From Thermomonas carbonis (GTDB lineage: Bacteria > Pseudomonadota > Gammaproteobacteria > Xanthomonadales > Xanthomonadaceae), in contig NZ_CP060719.1 in the NCBI RefSeq assembly GCF_014396975.1, positions 3,382,001 through 3,446,000 of the forward strand: a stretch of DNA of 64,000 nucleotides. The letters are read 5' to 3'. Shown piece after piece: positions 55,322 to 64,000 of this stretch; positions within the stretch are counted from its first letter, which is position 1, and each line of letters starts with the position of its first letter. The position numbers were made by a program, and so were the translations under genes. The notes under the pieces were generated by a model that was not told the DNA's origin, ran no database searches, and saw only the letters and a list, made by a program, of their open reading frames with translations.

Positions 55322-56695
55322 TTACTTCGCCAACGCCGCAAGCCGGGCCAATGCAGCGTCACGACCGGCACTCAGGTCCACGATGGGCTTGACGGGATAA
55401 CCGGGCACGCGCAGTCCACGCTCCCACGGGGCGTGGATGGCGTCATCGCCAAGCCCTCGCAGTTCTGGAAGCCAACGACGCAGGTACGCCCCCTGCGGAT
55501 CGAAGCGGCGCGACTGCGTGGCCGGATTGAAGATGCGGAAATACGGCGCTGCATCCACGCCGGTGCCGGCGACCCACTGCCAGCCCAGCGTGTTGCTGGC
55601 CAGGTCGGCATCGACCAAGGCGTGCATGAACCAGGCCGCGCCCTGCCGCCAGTCGATGCCCATGTGCTTGGTCAGCCACGACGCCACCACCATCCGCACG
55701 CGATTGTGCATCCAGCCTTCGTGCCACAACTGGCGCATGCCGGCATCGACCAGCGGCACGCCGGTTCGACCGTATTGCCAGGCTTCGAGTTGACCGGGAT
55801 CGTGATGCCACGGCATCGCGTCGAACTTCGGATTGAAGTTGTCGTTGAGGCTGGACGGCCAGTGGTGCAGGACGTAGTACGCGAACTCGCGCCAGCCGAT
55901 TTCGGCGATGTACTTGTCGGCGCCGATGCCGCCGTGCTGCTGCACGACGTCGAAGATGCGGCTCGGATTGATCTCGCCGAAATGCAGATGCGGCGACAAG
56001 CGCGATGTACCTTCAACCGAAGGCACATCACGCGCATCGGGATAGGCATGCAGACGCGGCAACAGGTCATCGAGTCGCGCAAGCGCCGCGGCTTCTCCCG
56101 GCGCCCACATGCCCCAGAAGCCGCTGTCCCAGCGCGGCCGTGGCGCAGCGATGGTTGTGCGCGCGCCTTCCAGCGATGACGGCAGCGCACAACCCGACAG
56201 CGTTGCCGGCGCTTCCCGCGGGCGATGCCGCCACGTCGGCCGCGCGGTCTTGTGGAACGGAGTGAACACCCGGAACGGCGTGGACGATTGGGTCAGTACT
56301 GCATCGGCATCGGTGAGCAGGCGGCCACCGGCGCGGCGCATGGCGATGCCGCTCGCTGCCAGCGCCGCCGCGATGCGTGCATCGCGCGCGTCGGCGTCGG
56401 GTTCGTGCAGCGCGGAGATGTGCACCGCGGCTGCGCCGGTTGCGAGCGCCAATGCGGGAATCAACGCTTCCGGATCACCGGCAATCAGGTGCAACTCGCC
56501 GCCACGCGCGCGGATGTCTTCCGCCAGTTTTCCAAGCGACCGGCGCAACCATGCGCGGCTGGCATCGAAGATGCCGTCGGCATCGTCGTCCACGTATACC
56601 AGCAGCAACGCGTCATGCGACTGGATCGCTCGCTCCAGCGCCGGGTGATCGGCCAGGCGCAGGTCGCGGCGGAACCAGAAGATGCCTTGGGTCAT
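55322..56695 (-). CDS. phrB: Deoxyribodipyrimidine photolyase (class I CPD)
   Basis: A 457-residue flavoprotein that repairs cyclobutane pyrimidine dimers with blue light. The N-terminal antenna domain starts GIFWFRRDLRLADHPALERA. The C-terminal FAD domain shows EGTSRLSPHLHFGEINPSRI, EIGWREFAYYVLHH, GVPLVDAGMRQLWHEGWMHN and DADLASNTLGWQWVAGTG, including the Trp chain. It follows blc by 36 bases on the same strand and is probably the last gene of the lipid-modification operon. Confidence 0.95.
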   Translation of the reverse strand: MTQGIFWFRRDLRLADHPALERAIQSHDALLLVYVDDDADGIFDASRAWLRRSLGKLAEDIRARGGELHLIAGDPEALIPALALATGAAAVHISALHEPDADARDARIAAALAASGIAMRRAGGRLLTDADAVLTQSSTPFRVFTPFHKTARPTWRHRPREAPATLSGCALPSSLEGARTTIAAPRPRWDSGFWGMWAPGEAAALARLDDLLPRLHAYPDARDVPSVEGTSRLSPHLHFGEINPSRIFDVVQQHGGIGADKYIAEIGWREFAYYVLHHWPSSLNDNFNPKFDAMPWHHDPGQLEAWQYGRTGVPLVDAGMRQLWHEGWMHNRVRMVVASWLTKHMGIDWRQGAAWFMHALVDADLASNTLGWQWVAGTGVDAAPYFRIFNPATQSRRFDPQGAYLRRWLPELRGLGDDAIHAPWERGLRVPGYPVKPIVDLSAGRDAALARLAALAK

Positions 56696-56731
56696 GCGTG
56701 CATCATGCCGCCTGCCTCGAGCGGGCGCGCA

Positions 56732-57274
56732 TCACTTTGCGGCCGCGTTCGCCGCGGACTGCGGGACCATGCGCAGCTTGGCGGTGTCGTAGCCGAGCGT
56801 GCGGATCTTCTCGATCGCGGCGGCCAGCTCCGGCGCGGGCAGGCTGGGCGTGCGCGCCATCAGCCACACGTAATCGCGCTTGCTGCGCCCGACGATCGTC
56901 CGCGAGTAATCCGGGGCCAGGTCCACGATCACGTATTCGGCCTGGATCGGCCACACGAACTGCATTTCCCACACCGCGTTGTTGGTGCCGGGCACCACGC
57001 GACCGACCGGCTCCATGGTCTTCAACGGCGCATCGGCGCTGCCGTCGCGATAGCGGAAGGTGGTGCGGATCTTGCCGTCTTCATCGAGCCGATACGACTC
57101 CACCGAATCGAAGGCCTTGCGCTCGATGTAGGTGGGGATCTGGGCGATCACGTACCAGTCGCCCATGAAGCGCGGCATGTCCACGCTGGCGACCGGCGGG
57201 ATGGTGGGCGGTGCCGATGCACAGGCGGACAGCAATGTCCCGATGCCGAGCGCGACGAACAGTTTGCGGATCAT
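56732..57274 (-). CDS. blc: Bacterial lipocalin, outer-membrane lipoprotein
   Basis: A 180-residue Blc-type lipocalin. The lipobox LSAC (Cys 18) anchors it, and MPRFMGDWYVIAQIPTYIER contains the GDWY lipocalin signature. The barrel continues with VWEMQFVWPIQAEYVIVDLA and DYVWLMARTPSLP. Blc binds lysophospholipids and fatty acids, which fits its place among lipid-modifying genes. Its ATG overlaps the stop of the CFA-like gene (ATGA). Confidence 0.93.
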   Translation of the reverse strand: MIRKLFVALGIGTLLSACASAPPTIPPVASVDMPRFMGDWYVIAQIPTYIERKAFDSVESYRLDEDGKIRTTFRYRDGSADAPLKTMEPVGRVVPGTNNAVWEMQFVWPIQAEYVIVDLAPDYSRTIVGRSKRDYVWLMARTPSLPAPELAAAIEKIRTLGYDTAKLRMVPQSAANAAAK

Positions 57275-58353
57275 GCAGCCTCCTTCGAGAAGCGGTAGTG
57301 GGCGACCATCCATTCGCGGCCGTGGTCGTAGCCGAACAGTTCGGCGCAGGCCATCCAGAACATCCGCCAGCGCTGGAACCAGAGCTTGGCGGCATCGCCA
57401 TAGGCCTCGCGCAGGATCGCCATGACTTCGTCGTGGCGCGCGTCCTGGTTGTCGAGCCAATGGTTGGCGGTGCGCTGGTAGTGGGTGCCATCGACCAGCC
57501 AGCGGTCCTCGATGCGCAGGGCATCCTGGAACCAAAGCAAGGTGTCGGCAGCCGGCATCAGTCCGCCGGTGAAAAAGTGCCGGCCCATCCAGTTGTCGTC
57601 GCCGGCGGTCTCGAACGGATACAGCAGGGTGCGATGGCAGAAGATGTGCACGAACAGTTTTCCGCCGGGCCGCAGCCAGCCGCCGATGCGGTCAAGCAAC
57701 GTCGCGTAGTTGCGCATGTGCTCGAACATCTCCACCGACACGCAGCGGTCGAAGTTCGATGCCGGCAATTCCAGCCGGTTCACGTCGCAGGTGATCACGC
57801 GCACGTTGGCGAAACCGCGTTCGCGGCACTGCGCTTCGATGAAGGCACGTTGCGGCGCGGAGTTCGATACCGCGGTGATGCGGGCATTCGGATAGTGCTG
57901 GGCCATCCACAATGTCAACGAGCCCCAGCCGCAGCCGAGTTCGAGGATGTCCTGGCCGTCCGCCAATTGCGCACGCTCGGAGTAGAGCGCGAGCATCGCC
58001 TCCTCCGCCTGCGCCAGGGTCTCGTTGCCGGTCGGGTAGTAGCAGCCGGAGTACTTCAGCCGCGGGCCGAGGCAGCGGGTAAAGAACCCGGGCGGCAGTT
58101 CGTAGTGCTGGCGGTTGGCCGCATCGGTATGGATCGCGACCGGGCTCTCGCGCAGTTCGGCGATCAGCGCGGCATTGCGGCGCGCGGCGGCGTCGGGATC
58201 ATCCGCATGTTCATCGTGCAGGCGTTGTGCGCACATCCGGCGGATGCCGGCGCGCAGCAATGCGTCCGGCACCAGTCCACGTTCGGCCAGGCCGAGCACG
58301 CCATCGGCCGGGCGGTCGCTGGCCAGTTCCATCGTATCGACGGGAGCGTTCAT
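57271..58353 (-). CDS. SAM-dependent methyltransferase, cyclopropane-fatty-acid synthase-like (first)
   Basis: A 360-residue class I methyltransferase of the Mycolic/CFA synthase family. The SAM motif is LELGCGWGSLTLWMAQHYPN and the lipid-side signature includes YSGCYYPTGNETLAQAEEAM and CVSVEMFEHMRNY. It lacks the N-terminal part of typical CFA synthases and differs clearly from the second copy at 59665, so the two enzymes probably methylate different lipid positions. Both start and stop overlap neighbours (DUF1295 upstream, blc downstream). Confidence 0.88.
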   Translation of the reverse strand: MNAPVDTMELASDRPADGVLGLAERGLVPDALLRAGIRRMCAQRLHDEHADDPDAAARRNAALIAELRESPVAIHTDAANRQHYELPPGFFTRCLGPRLKYSGCYYPTGNETLAQAEEAMLALYSERAQLADGQDILELGCGWGSLTLWMAQHYPNARITAVSNSAPQRAFIEAQCRERGFANVRVITCDVNRLELPASNFDRCVSVEMFEHMRNYATLLDRIGGWLRPGGKLFVHIFCHRTLLYPFETAGDDNWMGRHFFTGGLMPAADTLLWFQDALRIEDRWLVDGTHYQRTANHWLDNQDARHDEVMAILREAYGDAAKLWFQRWRMFWMACAELFGYDHGREWMVAHYRFSKEAA

Positions 58354-59132
58354 CGTTCTTCCTTCGGAAACCACGGAAACAACATCGGCGTGCTGCGCTG
58401 GTAGCGCGCGTAGTCCTGGCCGCGCGTGCGCAGGGCCTGCGCCTCGGTGAACGGGATGCCGCTGATCCAGCGCAGGAAGGCGTACATCACCAGCGGGCCG
58501 GTCCACGCCAGCCAGCCGATCGGCGAACCGACCGCCAGCAGCACGTAGGCGAACCAGTGCAGCCATTCGAAGAAATAGTTGGGGTGCCGCGAGTAGCGCC
58601 ACATCCCGGCGCGGCAGGCCTTGCCCTTGTTGGCGGGGTCGGCGCGGAAGCGCGCCAGTTGCGCATCGGCGATGGCTTCGCCGGCCACGCAGGCCAACCA
58701 CACGGCGATGCCGGCGATGAACCACGGATTCCACTGCGCCACCGGATTCGCGGCAACGGCCAGGAACGGCAGCGCGAACAATGCGATCAGCAGCGCCTGG
58801 AACTGGAACATCGCGAACCACTTGCGCTGGTCGTTGCCCCAGCGCGTGCGCAGCTGCGCGTAGCGGCCGTCCTCGGGCTCACCGCGCACGCGATGCCACA
58901 GGTGCAGGCCCAGGCGCAGGCCCCACGCGCCGCCGAGCACCGCCAGCAGGACCCGCGGCAACACCGCGCCGCTGCCGGTCGCAGCGACCAGCACTGCCGC
59001 GCCACCCACGCCGAACGACCACACGACATCGACGATGCCGGCATTCGTGCGCTTGCGCTGCCAGAGCCAGCCGGAGGTCTGAGCCACGACGGCCACCAGC
59101 CAGACCAGGAGGAGTTGCTGCCACGGATTCAT
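58350..59132 (-). CDS. DUF1295 membrane protein (steroid 5-alpha-reductase-like)
   Basis: A 260-residue polytopic inner-membrane protein. About seven hydrophobic segments are visible, and the C-terminal signature GMWRYSRHPNYFFEWLHWFA and LRTRGQDYARYQRSTPMLFP matches the DUF1295/isoprenylcysteine methyltransferase-like reductases. It may reduce or methylate a lipid tail. Start and stop overlap with DUF2878 and the CFA-like gene by four bases each, which is strong evidence of one operon. Confidence 0.9.
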   Translation of the reverse strand: MNPWQQLLLVWLVAVVAQTSGWLWQRKRTNAGIVDVVWSFGVGGAAVLVAATGSGAVLPRVLLAVLGGAWGLRLGLHLWHRVRGEPEDGRYAQLRTRWGNDQRKWFAMFQFQALLIALFALPFLAVAANPVAQWNPWFIAGIAVWLACVAGEAIADAQLARFRADPANKGKACRAGMWRYSRHPNYFFEWLHWFAYVLLAVGSPIGWLAWTGPLVMYAFLRWISGIPFTEAQALRTRGQDYARYQRSTPMLFPWFPKEER

Positions 59133-59665
59133 GCGGAGACCTTTTCGCGGACGGGATGTTCAGGACTTGCGCGGCGGACAACGACGACCAGCAACGACAT
59201 CGCGATGCCCCAGCCGACGGCCAGCAAGACGGTGGCGTGCACGGGCATGTTGAACTCGACCGCGTGGAAGCCGCGCGAGGCGCCCCAGTAGGCGAGCGGG
59301 CCGCCGATCGCGCCGAACAGCACCGCAGGGACCGGACGCGCCATCAGCCATTGCAGCGAATGCTGCAGGGTCATCGCGAAGGCCACCCACAGCGTCGCGA
59401 TCCAGGCCGGGCCGGGCAAGGCTGGCAACGGCGCGGCGTAGTGCAGCCAGCCGCTTGCCGCCAGCGTTCCATCGAGCAGCAGGCCGCACAGCAGCGCGGT
59501 GCCGACCAGCCGCAGGTCGCTGCGCTTCAGTGGCGAATAGCAGAATGCGAGCGCGGCGAACCCGAGGCAGGCCACGATGCCCGGCCATGCCAGACCACGC
59601 GCGGCGAAACCGACGGCGACAAACCACGCTGCCTGGTAACCGATGAGGTTGAGCCAGAAGCGCAT
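59129..59665 (-). CDS. DUF2878 membrane protein
   Basis: A 178-residue inner-membrane protein with about five helices (RFWLNLIGYQAAWFVAVGFA; LRLVGTALLCGLLLDGTLA; ALPGPAWIATLWVAFAMTL; others) of the DUF2878 family, function unknown. The family is usually found beside CFA-type methyltransferases and DUF1365 genes, as here. The ATG overlaps the CFA stop by one base and the stop overlaps the DUF1295 start. Confidence 0.87.
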   Translation of the reverse strand: MRFWLNLIGYQAAWFVAVGFAARGLAWPGIVACLGFAALAFCYSPLKRSDLRLVGTALLCGLLLDGTLAASGWLHYAAPLPALPGPAWIATLWVAFAMTLQHSLQWLMARPVPAVLFGAIGGPLAYWGASRGFHAVEFNMPVHATVLLAVGWGIAMSLLVVVVRRASPEHPVREKVSA

Positions 59666-60933
59666 CAGGCCTCCAGCAGTCCGGGCAAATAGGAGCCGCC
59701 GCGATAGCCCGGCTTCGCCAGCAGCAGATGGGCGACGCCGATCGAACGCTCGCGGAAGCCGCCCTCGCAATAGGCGAGGTAGAACGTCCACATGCGCAGG
59801 AAGCGCTCATCGAACCCCTGCGCACGCGCCTCGTCGCGACGGTCGAGGAAACGCAGGCGCCAGTCCTGCAGCGTGCGCGCATACGACGGACCGAAATCCT
59901 CCAGGTGCACCAGGGCGAGGTCGGTGTGGCGCGATTTCGCATCGAGCATCGCCGCGATCGACGGGATGAAGGAGCCGGGGAACACGTGCCGCTTGATGAA
60001 GTCCACCGTGCGCAGCGCCTGCTCGTAGCGGTGGTCCTCGATGGTGATCGCCTGCACCAATGCCAAGCCGTCCGGCTTGAGCAGGCGACCCAGCGTGGCG
60101 AAATAGGTGCCGAGGTACTGCGGACCGATCGCCTCGATCATCTCGATCGACACCAGCTTGTCGTACGTGCCCTGCAGGTCGCGGTAGTCCGACAACAGCA
60201 CGCTGACGCGATCCTGCAGGCCGGCTTCGGCGACACGCTGGCAGGCCAATGCATGCTGCTCGCGCGAGATCGTGGTGGTGGTGACCCGGCAGCCGCGGGC
60301 GGCGGCGGCATGCACCGCGAACCCGCCCCAGCCGGTACCGATCTCGACCACCTCGTCGTCAGGGCCGAGCCGCAACTTGTCGCAAATGCGGTCGAGCTTG
60401 CGGGTCGATGCGACGTCCAGAGAATCGTCGTCGCCCGCGTACAGCGCCGACGAATACATCAGGTCGTCGGAGAGGAACAGCCGGAAAAAGGGGTTCCCGA
60501 GGTCGTAGTGCGCGGCGATGTTGCGACGCGCACCGTCGCGGGTATTGCGGCGCAACGCATTCCAGCCGCGCATCGCCAACCCGCCGAAACGCGCCAGCCC
60601 TTGCTCCATGCTGTCGAGCAGGTCGCGGTTGCGCACCAGCAGCTGCACCAGGCCGACCAGGTCGGCGCAATCCCATTCGCCGTCCATGTACGACTCGGCG
60701 GCGCCCACGCTGCCGTTGGCCGCCAGCGCGCGGTAGAAGCCGGGCGCATGCACGTCGATCCGCAGCGGCGCGATGCCCTTCACCGCCTCGCCGGCATGGA
60801 CGGTGCCCAACGCATCGACCAGCACGACCTGGCGCCCGCGCAAGGCCTGCAACTGGCCAAGCACGCGCTGGCGGAGGATGCGATCGAGGGCGTTGAAAGC
60901 GGTGGCCCGCGAGGCCTGGGCAATCGTGTTCAT
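59665..60933 (-). CDS. cfa: Cyclopropane-fatty-acyl-phospholipid synthase family protein (second)
   Basis: A 422-residue cytoplasmic methyltransferase acting on unsaturated acyl chains of membrane phospholipids. The N-terminal CFA domain (GKIAPLRIDVHAPGFYRAL-like segment near residue 55, ESYMDGEWDCADL) is followed by the SAM site EIGTGWGGFAVHAA and the family pieces AHYDLGNPFFRLFLSDDLMY and QYLGTYFATLGRLLKPDGLA. Products may be cyclopropane, methylated or furan-type fatty acids. The ATG overlaps the DUF1365 stop (ATGA). Confidence 0.92.
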   Translation of the reverse strand: MNTIAQASRATAFNALDRILRQRVLGQLQALRGRQVVLVDALGTVHAGEAVKGIAPLRIDVHAPGFYRALAANGSVGAAESYMDGEWDCADLVGLVQLLVRNRDLLDSMEQGLARFGGLAMRGWNALRRNTRDGARRNIAAHYDLGNPFFRLFLSDDLMYSSALYAGDDDSLDVASTRKLDRICDKLRLGPDDEVVEIGTGWGGFAVHAAAARGCRVTTTTISREQHALACQRVAEAGLQDRVSVLLSDYRDLQGTYDKLVSIEMIEAIGPQYLGTYFATLGRLLKPDGLALVQAITIEDHRYEQALRTVDFIKRHVFPGSFIPSIAAMLDAKSRHTDLALVHLEDFGPSYARTLQDWRLRFLDRRDEARAQGFDERFLRMWTFYLAYCEGGFRERSIGVAHLLLAKPGYRGGSYLPGLLEA

Positions 60934-61700
60934 CGGCTGGATTCCGGGGTGGCGGGATGGTCGTGGATCGGCACGCGCTTCAGCCACAGCCGCAGCGCCT
61001 GCCAGTGGATGCCGGCGACGACCTGCGCGGTCATCAGCGGATAGCGCCACAGCACGCGCGCGAGGTTGCGGGCGTTGAGCGGCCGGCGATCGAGTTGCAA
61101 GGTCGCGTCGAACTCGCGGTGCGCGCCATCGAAGACCTCCATGTGCACGCGCAGGTCGTCGACGGGCGTCGTGAAGGTCCATGAATAGCGTCGCTGCATC
61201 GGCAGGAACGGCGAGACGTGGAAGGCCTTGTCGAAACTCCAGTGCAACGCGCGTCCCTGCCCGTCCGCAGACGCGACCGGCAGCACGTAGGCATGGCGTT
61301 CCTTCCACGGCGTGTTGGTGATCTCGGCGACGATGCTGTGCAGCGCACCGCCGGCATCGAAGCAATAGTAGAAGCTCACCGGATTGAAGCTCAGGCCTGC
61401 ATAGCGAAGATGCGTCAGCAGGCGCACCGCGCCGAGCGGACGTTCGCCGGTGGCGGCTTCCACCCGATCGCGCACCGCATCGGCCAGTGAGCGTGCCGGA
61501 TCGCCGAGGAAATCGCGGCGATGGAACGCGGCCAGGTTGCGTCGACCGACCGACCACAGCCAGCGGCCGCGGAAGACGGTATCGAGCTCGTCGAGATCGA
61601 GGAATAGCTGGGCCATGCGATAAGAAAACGCATGCGCGCGCGGCGCATGCCGGCGATGGCGCACGCGGCCTTCGTAGATCGCGCTGGTCAGTGCGGTCAT
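60930..61700 (-). CDS. DUF1365 family protein
   Basis: A 256-residue cytoplasmic protein of the DUF1365 family, which nearly always accompanies a CFA synthase and an FAD amine-oxidase-like gene. Family segments are IYEGRVRHRRHAPRAHAFSY, LFLDLDELD, THLRYAGLSFNPVSFYYCFD and EITNTPWKERHAYVLP. No enzyme activity is established for it, to my knowledge. Both ends overlap the neighbouring genes by four bases. Confidence 0.92.
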   Translation of the reverse strand: MTALTSAIYEGRVRHRRHAPRAHAFSYRMAQLFLDLDELDTVFRGRWLWSVGRRNLAAFHRRDFLGDPARSLADAVRDRVEAATGERPLGAVRLLTHLRYAGLSFNPVSFYYCFDAGGALHSIVAEITNTPWKERHAYVLPVASADGQGRALHWSFDKAFHVSPFLPMQRRYSWTFTTPVDDLRVHMEVFDGAHREFDATLQLDRRPLNARNLARVLWRYPLMTAQVVAGIHWQALRLWLKRVPIHDHPATPESSR

Positions 61701-62995
61701 GCCGCGGCCTCCAGGCCCGGCGCTTCGAGCATGTCGCGACGCGCATGATCGTCGGACCATGCAACGCCCAGTCCCTGCGCAACCTCCACGCCGCTGCGGA
61801 TGCCGTCCTCGTGGAAACCCCAGCCCCAGTAAGCGCCCGCGAACCAGCTGCGCTGCACGCCCTGGATCTCGTGCCGGCGTGCCTGTGCGGCGACTGCGGC
61901 ATGCGTGTGCACTGGATGCGCGTACTGGCGGCGCTGCAGGATGCGCGCGGGGTCGATGTCCTGCGTTCGATTCAGCGTCACGACAAGCGGTGTGTCGCCG
62001 GGCAGCCCCTGCAGCAGGTTCATGCAATAGCTCACGGTGCAGGCTTGTGTCGGATCCGCCGGCAGGTGCGCGTTCCACGCCGCCCACGCCTTGCGGTTGC
62101 GCGGCAGCAGGCGCGCATCGGTGTGCAGCACGGTGTCGTTCGCCTGGTAGCGGATCGCGCCGAGGATCTCGCGCTCGGTATCGCTGGCGTCCTCGAGCAA
62201 GGCCAGCGCCTGGTCGCTGTGGCAGGCCAGTACGACCTGGTCGAAACGTTCGCTGCCGGTATCGCAACGCACGCTCGCACCCTGCGCGTCGCGGACGATG
62301 CCGCGCACGGGCGAAGACAACCGCACCTGCACATCCCAGCGCGAGGCCATGGCCTCGACGTAGCGTTGCGAACCGCCGCGCACCACCCGCCACTGCGGGC
62401 GGGCGGCGAGTTGCAGCATGTGGTGGTTGGCCATGAACTGGACGAGGTATTTCGCCGGGAAAGCCAGCACCGACTGCTCGGGCGAGGACCACAACGCGCT
62501 GGCCATCGGCACCAGGTGCTGGTCGCGGAACGCAGCGCCGTAACCGTTGGCGTCCAGATACTCGCCCAGCGACGGACCGGGGCCCGCGTCATCGAGCAAG
62601 GCCTGGGCCTCGCGATAGAAGCGCCTGAGATCACGCAACATGCCCCAAAACCGCGGCGAAACCAGGTTGCGACGCTGGCAGAACAGTCCGTCTAGCGAGG
62701 TCGCGTTGTACTCCAGCCCGCTGCGCGCGTCCTGCACCGAGAAGCCCATCGTGGTCGCCTGGGTGGCCACGCCGAGTTCATCGAACAGGCGGGTCAGCAG
62801 CGGATAGTTGCCGGGGTTGTGGACGATGAAGCCGGTGTCCACGTCGAGCGTGCGGCCATCGACTTCGACACGGTGGGTATCGGTGTGACCACCCAGGTAG
62901 TCGTTGGTCTCGAACAGCACGACCTCGTGCCGGCGCGACAGCAACCACGCCGCGGACAAGCCGCTGATGCCGGATCCGACGATCGCGATGCGCAT
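61697..62995 (-). CDS. FAD-dependent oxidoreductase, amine oxidase-like
   Basis: A 432-residue flavoprotein with the Rossmann start MRIAIVGSGISGLSAAWLLS, the substrate-side HTDTHRVEVDGRTLDVDTGF and the C-terminal flavin motif WFAGAYWGWGFHEDGIRSGV. It belongs to the NAD(P)-binding Rossmann/amine-oxidase group paired with DUF1365 and CFA. A desaturase-like oxidation of methylated acyl chains is a reasonable inference. ATG 62995 is chosen for the GxGxxG placement. It starts one base after the desaturase stop. Confidence 0.9.
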   Translation of the reverse strand: MRIAIVGSGISGLSAAWLLSRRHEVVLFETNDYLGGHTDTHRVEVDGRTLDVDTGFIVHNPGNYPLLTRLFDELGVATQATTMGFSVQDARSGLEYNATSLDGLFCQRRNLVSPRFWGMLRDLRRFYREAQALLDDAGPGPSLGEYLDANGYGAAFRDQHLVPMASALWSSPEQSVLAFPAKYLVQFMANHHMLQLAARPQWRVVRGGSQRYVEAMASRWDVQVRLSSPVRGIVRDAQGASVRCDTGSERFDQVVLACHSDQALALLEDASDTEREILGAIRYQANDTVLHTDARLLPRNRKAWAAWNAHLPADPTQACTVSYCMNLLQGLPGDTPLVVTLNRTQDIDPARILQRRQYAHPVHTHAAVAAQARRHEIQGVQRSWFAGAYWGWGFHEDGIRSGVEVAQGLGVAWSDDHARRDMLEAPGLEAAA

Positions 62996-62996
62996 G

Positions 62997-63910
62997 TCAG
63001 CGACCAACCCTGTTGGAGGCGGCCTTGGCCAGCACCCATGCAGGCACCGGCTTGAGGTCGCGCACCAACCCGAGCGCCTGCATCGCGCGCAGGCCATACC
63101 AGGTCAGGTCGACCTCCCACCAGTGGAAGCCCTGGCGCGCGCTGCCCGGGAAGAAATGATGGTTGTTGTGCCAGCCCTCGCCGAAGGTGATCAGCGCCAG
63201 CCAGAGGTTGTTGCGGCTGTCGTCACGGGTGTCGAAGCGCTGCCGGCCCCAGCGATGCGCCAGCGAATTGATGGTGACCGTCGCGTGGAACAGCACCACC
63301 GTGGACACGAAGAAACCCCAGACCAGCAACTGCGGCCCGTTGGTGCCAAGGCCGGGGCCCAGCGCTCCAGCGCCGTGCCGGCCACGAACAGCAACACGGC
63401 CAACACGACCGGCACCGCGGTGTCGAAGCGATCCAGCCAGCGCAGTTCCGGGTACTTCAGCAGGTCGCCGATGCGCGAGGTATCGGTGCGGAAGCCGCCG
63501 CGGGTCAGGAACCAGCCGGCATGGCTGCGCCAGAAGCCCTTGCGTGGCGTGTGCGGATCGGCCGCGGTGTCGGCGTGCACGTGATGGTGGCGATGATGCG
63601 CCGCCCACCACAACGGCCCGCGCTGGACGGAGGCCGCGCCGAGCAATGCGAACGCGAACTGCACCGCGCGCGAAGTCCGGAATGTGCGATGCGAGAAATA
63701 GCGGTGATAGAAGCCGGTGATCGCGAACATGCGCAGCGCGTACAGCGCCACTGCAACCCACAACGCGGTCGCCGACACGCCCACCCACAGCACGCCGAGG
63801 CAAGCGAGATGCATGCCCACGAACGGCAGCGCGCGCAGCCAGTCGATGCGGTCGTCATCCGCCGGATCGGGAGACCCGGCGCGTTCGGAGGTATCGATCC
63901 AGCGTCGCAA
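62997..63910 (-). pseudogene. Acyl-CoA/phospholipid fatty acid desaturase, frameshifted
   Basis: Membrane di-iron delta-9-type desaturase of about 305 residues if repaired. The three His boxes are HRYFSH, HHRHHH and HNNHH. The frame from LRRWIDTSERAG to VAGTALERW breaks in the GGGCCCCGG run near 63355-63370 and resumes as GLGTNGPQLLVWGFF, ending ASNRVGR; one missing base explains it. The start is uncertain: TTG 63910 is the first in-frame start-like codon, and ATG 63954 is in another frame, so a second indel is possible. It would supply the unsaturated chains for the CFA enzymes downstream. Confidence 0.85.
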
Positions 63911-63966
63911 CGCGCTGCTGCGCGGTGCGGTGGCGGATTCAGGCTTGGGGGCATGGCATTCCTTGG

Positions 63967-64000
63967 CGGGTCCCGTTCCCGGATATACGGACGGGACCCG
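63967..64000. repeat. 10-bp perfect inverted repeat at window edge
   Basis: CGGGTCCCGT (63967-63976) and ACGGGACCCG (63991-64000) are exact complements around 14 bases, immediately upstream of the desaturase gene. It may be the terminator of a gene outside the window or an operator; the sequence ends here. Confidence 0.6.

Overview
The window is high-GC chromosomal DNA of a gammaproteobacterium, most likely of the Lysobacteraceae/Xanthomonadaceae (Lysobacter, Luteimonas or Xanthomonas-like). This rests on the order murJ-ribF-ileS-lspA divergent from rpsT, the rplU-rpmA-obgE block, GTG starts and the protein sequences. I see no phage, insertion sequence, CRISPR array or rRNA. One tRNA-Leu(CAG) is present.

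Layout. 1-8065: housekeeping genes for translation, envelope and flavin synthesis (lspA, ileS, ribF, murJ, rpsT, obgE, rpmA, rplU). 8609-19638: DNA repair (uvrA, nth) mixed with small metabolic genes (thioesterase, copper chaperone, two crotonases, sulfurtransferase, Nudix hydrolase, FKBP-type protein, prolyl hydroxylase). 19870-31673: a phosphate island with a beta-helix lipoprotein, a TonB-dependent receptor, an OprO/P-like porin, two PstS proteins, PstC-PstA-PstB and PhoU. Recognisable Pho boxes lie in front of the porin and in front of both pstS genes. 31788-33823: a three-gene bufferin/HvfABC-type RiPP operon: an EF-hand precursor with repeated EGKCG motifs, a DUF692 enzyme and a DUF2063 partner. 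33840-35302: an Hsp70-like gene. 35578-41660: a mannoside-use operon (GH92, fructokinase, mannose isomerase-like epimerase, GH47). 41738-49105: RNase T, a small membrane protein, a P1 peptidase, rlmB, an atypical serine hydrolase and RNase R. 49441-52393: a Ser/Thr kinase with TPRs facing an ECF sigma factor. 52522-55174: three unrecognised exported proteins. 55322-63910: a tightly overlapping lipid-modification and photoprotection operon (desaturase, FAD oxidoreductase, DUF1365, two CFA-type methyltransferases, DUF2878, DUF1295, lipocalin Blc, photolyase).

The most interesting systems are the EF-hand bufferin operon, the TonB receptor/lipoprotein pair inside the phosphate island, and the CFA/photolyase operon.

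Six genes carry a clear single-base frameshift, mostly in or beside short G/C runs: a crotonase, the beta-helix lipoprotein, the TonB receptor, pstC, the Hsp70 gene and the desaturase. The Nudix gene shows a likely seventh near its 3' end. All seven look like one missing base in an otherwise conserved frame. That pattern fits assembly or read indels better than gene decay, so these proteins are probably intact in the organism.
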